This document shows positions 14,084 to 15,092 of a stretch of 15,092 nt of DNA, piece by piece. A model generated the notes under the pieces. That model was given only the letters and a program-made list of their open reading frames with translations, made no database searches and was not told where the DNA came from. How positions within the stretch are numbered: the stretch's first letter is position 1; each line of letters starts with the position of its first letter. This stretch comes from JAWWPY01 sp964412845 (GTDB taxonomy: Bacteria; Actinomycetota; Actinomycetes; Streptosporangiales; Streptosporangiaceae): assembly GCA_964412845.1 (NCBI GenBank), contig CAYPQM010000162.1, positions 1 through 15,092 of the forward strand, written 5' to 3'. The position numbers and the translations under genes were made by a program.

Positions 14084-15088
14084 TCATACCGTGATAACGA
14101 TCTTCCCGCGGGCGTGACCTGCTTCCAGGTACCGGATCGCTTCGGGGGCCTCATTGAGCGGGTAGGTCCGGTCGATGACCGGCGTGACCTTGCCCGCATC
14201 GATCAGCTCCTTCACGATTCGCAGGTCCTGCTTGCTCCATTTCGTTATGAACGGGTGCAGCCGCTGACTCACGAACGGTGACAACACGCGCGCCCTGTTC
14301 GCGCGACCCAGGCCATCGATCCAGCGGCCGGCCGATCCGCCGATGACTACGAGGGTCCCTTCGGGGGTGAGCGCGCGCCTGCAGTCGGACAAAGAACGGT
14401 CCCCGGTGTCGAGGATGAGATCGTAACGCTGCCCGCTTTTGGTGAAATCGTCCTGGGTGTAGTCGATGACGTGATCGGCGCCGACCGATCGGGCCAGGTC
14501 CATGTTCCTCGTGCTGCACACGCCGGTCACCTCAGCGCCGAACGACTTCGCGATCTGCACGGCGAACGTGCCCACGCCTCCCGACGCACCGTTGATCAAG
14601 ACTTTCTGCCCCGGCTGCAGGTTGCCCTTGTCGCGCAGCGCCTGCAGGGCCGTCAACGCGGCCAGGGGGACGGCCGCCGCCTGCTCGAACGTCAGGCTGG
14701 CCGGTTTCAGCTCCAGCACATAATCCGGGACACATGCGTACTCGGCACAGCCACCGGCAGCGACCGCAGCGCGGCGATCTGGCCGGTGGCCTGCCCGCGT
14801 CCGCCCGAATACCTGATCACCTGGGCGGAATCGCGTCACGTTCTTGCCCACTGCTTCAACCTGCCCCGCCATATCGCTCGCCAGGACGGTGGCTTTTCTT
14901 GGTTTGCGCAGTCCATTGATCATGCGCACGAGGTACGGCAGGCCGCGCATGAAGTGCCAGTCAGCGGGATTGACCGAAGCTGCGCGGACCCGTACCAGCA
15001 CCTGATCGTCTCTGACCACCGGTTGGTCGATATCTGTGAGTTCCAGGACATCAGGCGAGCCGTACCTGCCGTAGACAATCGCCTTCAT
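14084..15088 (-). CDS. Zinc-less NAD(P)-dependent dehydrogenase, quinone-oxidoreductase type
   Basis: A 334-residue MDR enzyme of the quinone oxidoreductase/NAD(P)-dependent alcohol dehydrogenase group. The N-terminal GroES-like domain starts MKAIVYGRYGSPDVLEL and includes ASVNPADWHFMRG and AGQVEAVGKNVTRFRPGD. The cofactor motif is NGASGGVGTFAVQIAK (166-181), then EVTGVCSTRN. The C-terminus has GKVTPVIDRTYPL and HARGKIVITV, both highly typical. The structural zinc cysteines of alcohol dehydrogenases are absent, so no zinc is expected. Such enzymes reduce quinones or enones or oxidise simple alcohols; the exact substrate is unknown. Residues about 96-113 (RTRAGHRPDRRAAVAAGG) are longer and more basic than the usual short loop before AEYACVP. 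The ATG at 15088 is four bases from the window edge, so its promoter is not visible. Confidence 0.93.
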   Translation of the reverse strand: MKAIVYGRYGSPDVLELTDIDQPVVRDDQVLVRVRAASVNPADWHFMRGLPYLVRMINGLRKPRKATVLASDMAGQVEAVGKNVTRFRPGDQVFGRTRAGHRPDRRAAVAAGGCAEYACVPDYVLELKPASLTFEQAAAVPLAALTALQALRDKGNLQPGQKVLINGASGGVGTFAVQIAKSFGAEVTGVCSTRNMDLARSVGADHVIDYTQDDFTKSGQRYDLILDTGDRSLSDCRRALTPEGTLVVIGGSAGRWIDGLGRANRARVLSPFVSQRLHPFITKWSKQDLRIVKELIDAGKVTPVIDRTYPLNEAPEAIRYLEAGHARGKIVITV

Positions 15089-15092
15089 CGTT

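Noticed and set aside
1..15092. CRISPR arrays, tRNA/rRNA genes, insertion sequences, attachment sites
   Set aside because: No regularly spaced repeats, no cloverleaf or rRNA core sequence, no transposase or integrase motifs, and no terminal inverted repeats were seen.

Overview
The window is GC-rich DNA with strong third-position G/C bias, GTG and TTG start codons, ATGA stop/start overlaps and possible leaderless genes. This points to a filamentous, high-GC actinobacterium (Streptosporangiales- or Frankia-like), but genus cannot be fixed from sequence alone. No rRNA, tRNA, CRISPR array, transposase or phage gene was seen.

Region 1 (1-3233) is a small, apparently catabolic, regulatory locus. 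An M24 'pita-bread' protein with a degenerate metal site runs leftward off the window edge. Divergent to it is an IclR-family regulator, translationally coupled to a zinc-dependent medium-chain dehydrogenase. The divergent promoter region carries two 17-bp palindromes with identical 8-bp arms (GTTCGGTA-N-TACCGAAC), very likely the IclR operators. A 9-bp-stem terminator closes the dehydrogenase.

Region 2 (3234-4797) holds an AT-rich spacer and an orphan, soluble PAS-histidine kinase with all ATP-binding boxes but no adjacent response regulator.

Region 3 (4893-10641) is a tight four-gene envelope operon: a secreted proline-rich protein, a beta-propeller lipoprotein, and two large polytopic GT-C-like membrane proteins (one GT87-like, one DUF2079), each ending in a predicted extracytoplasmic beta-rich domain. 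The last three genes are joined by short overlaps and the operon ends in a nested-hairpin terminator. This is the best candidate for an undescribed system: possibly a surface polysaccharide or glycoprotein assembly unit, with the kinase upstream as a possible but unproven regulator.

Region 4 (10664-15092) is metabolic and partly decayed. An SDR dehydrogenase has a 17-bp palindrome directly abutting its ATG. It converges on a YtcJ-type amidohydrolase. About 540 bp of gene debris follows, including a recognisable MFS transporter fragment. Then come a small DUF1579-like protein and, convergent with it across a shared hairpin, a zinc-less quinone-oxidoreductase-type dehydrogenase.
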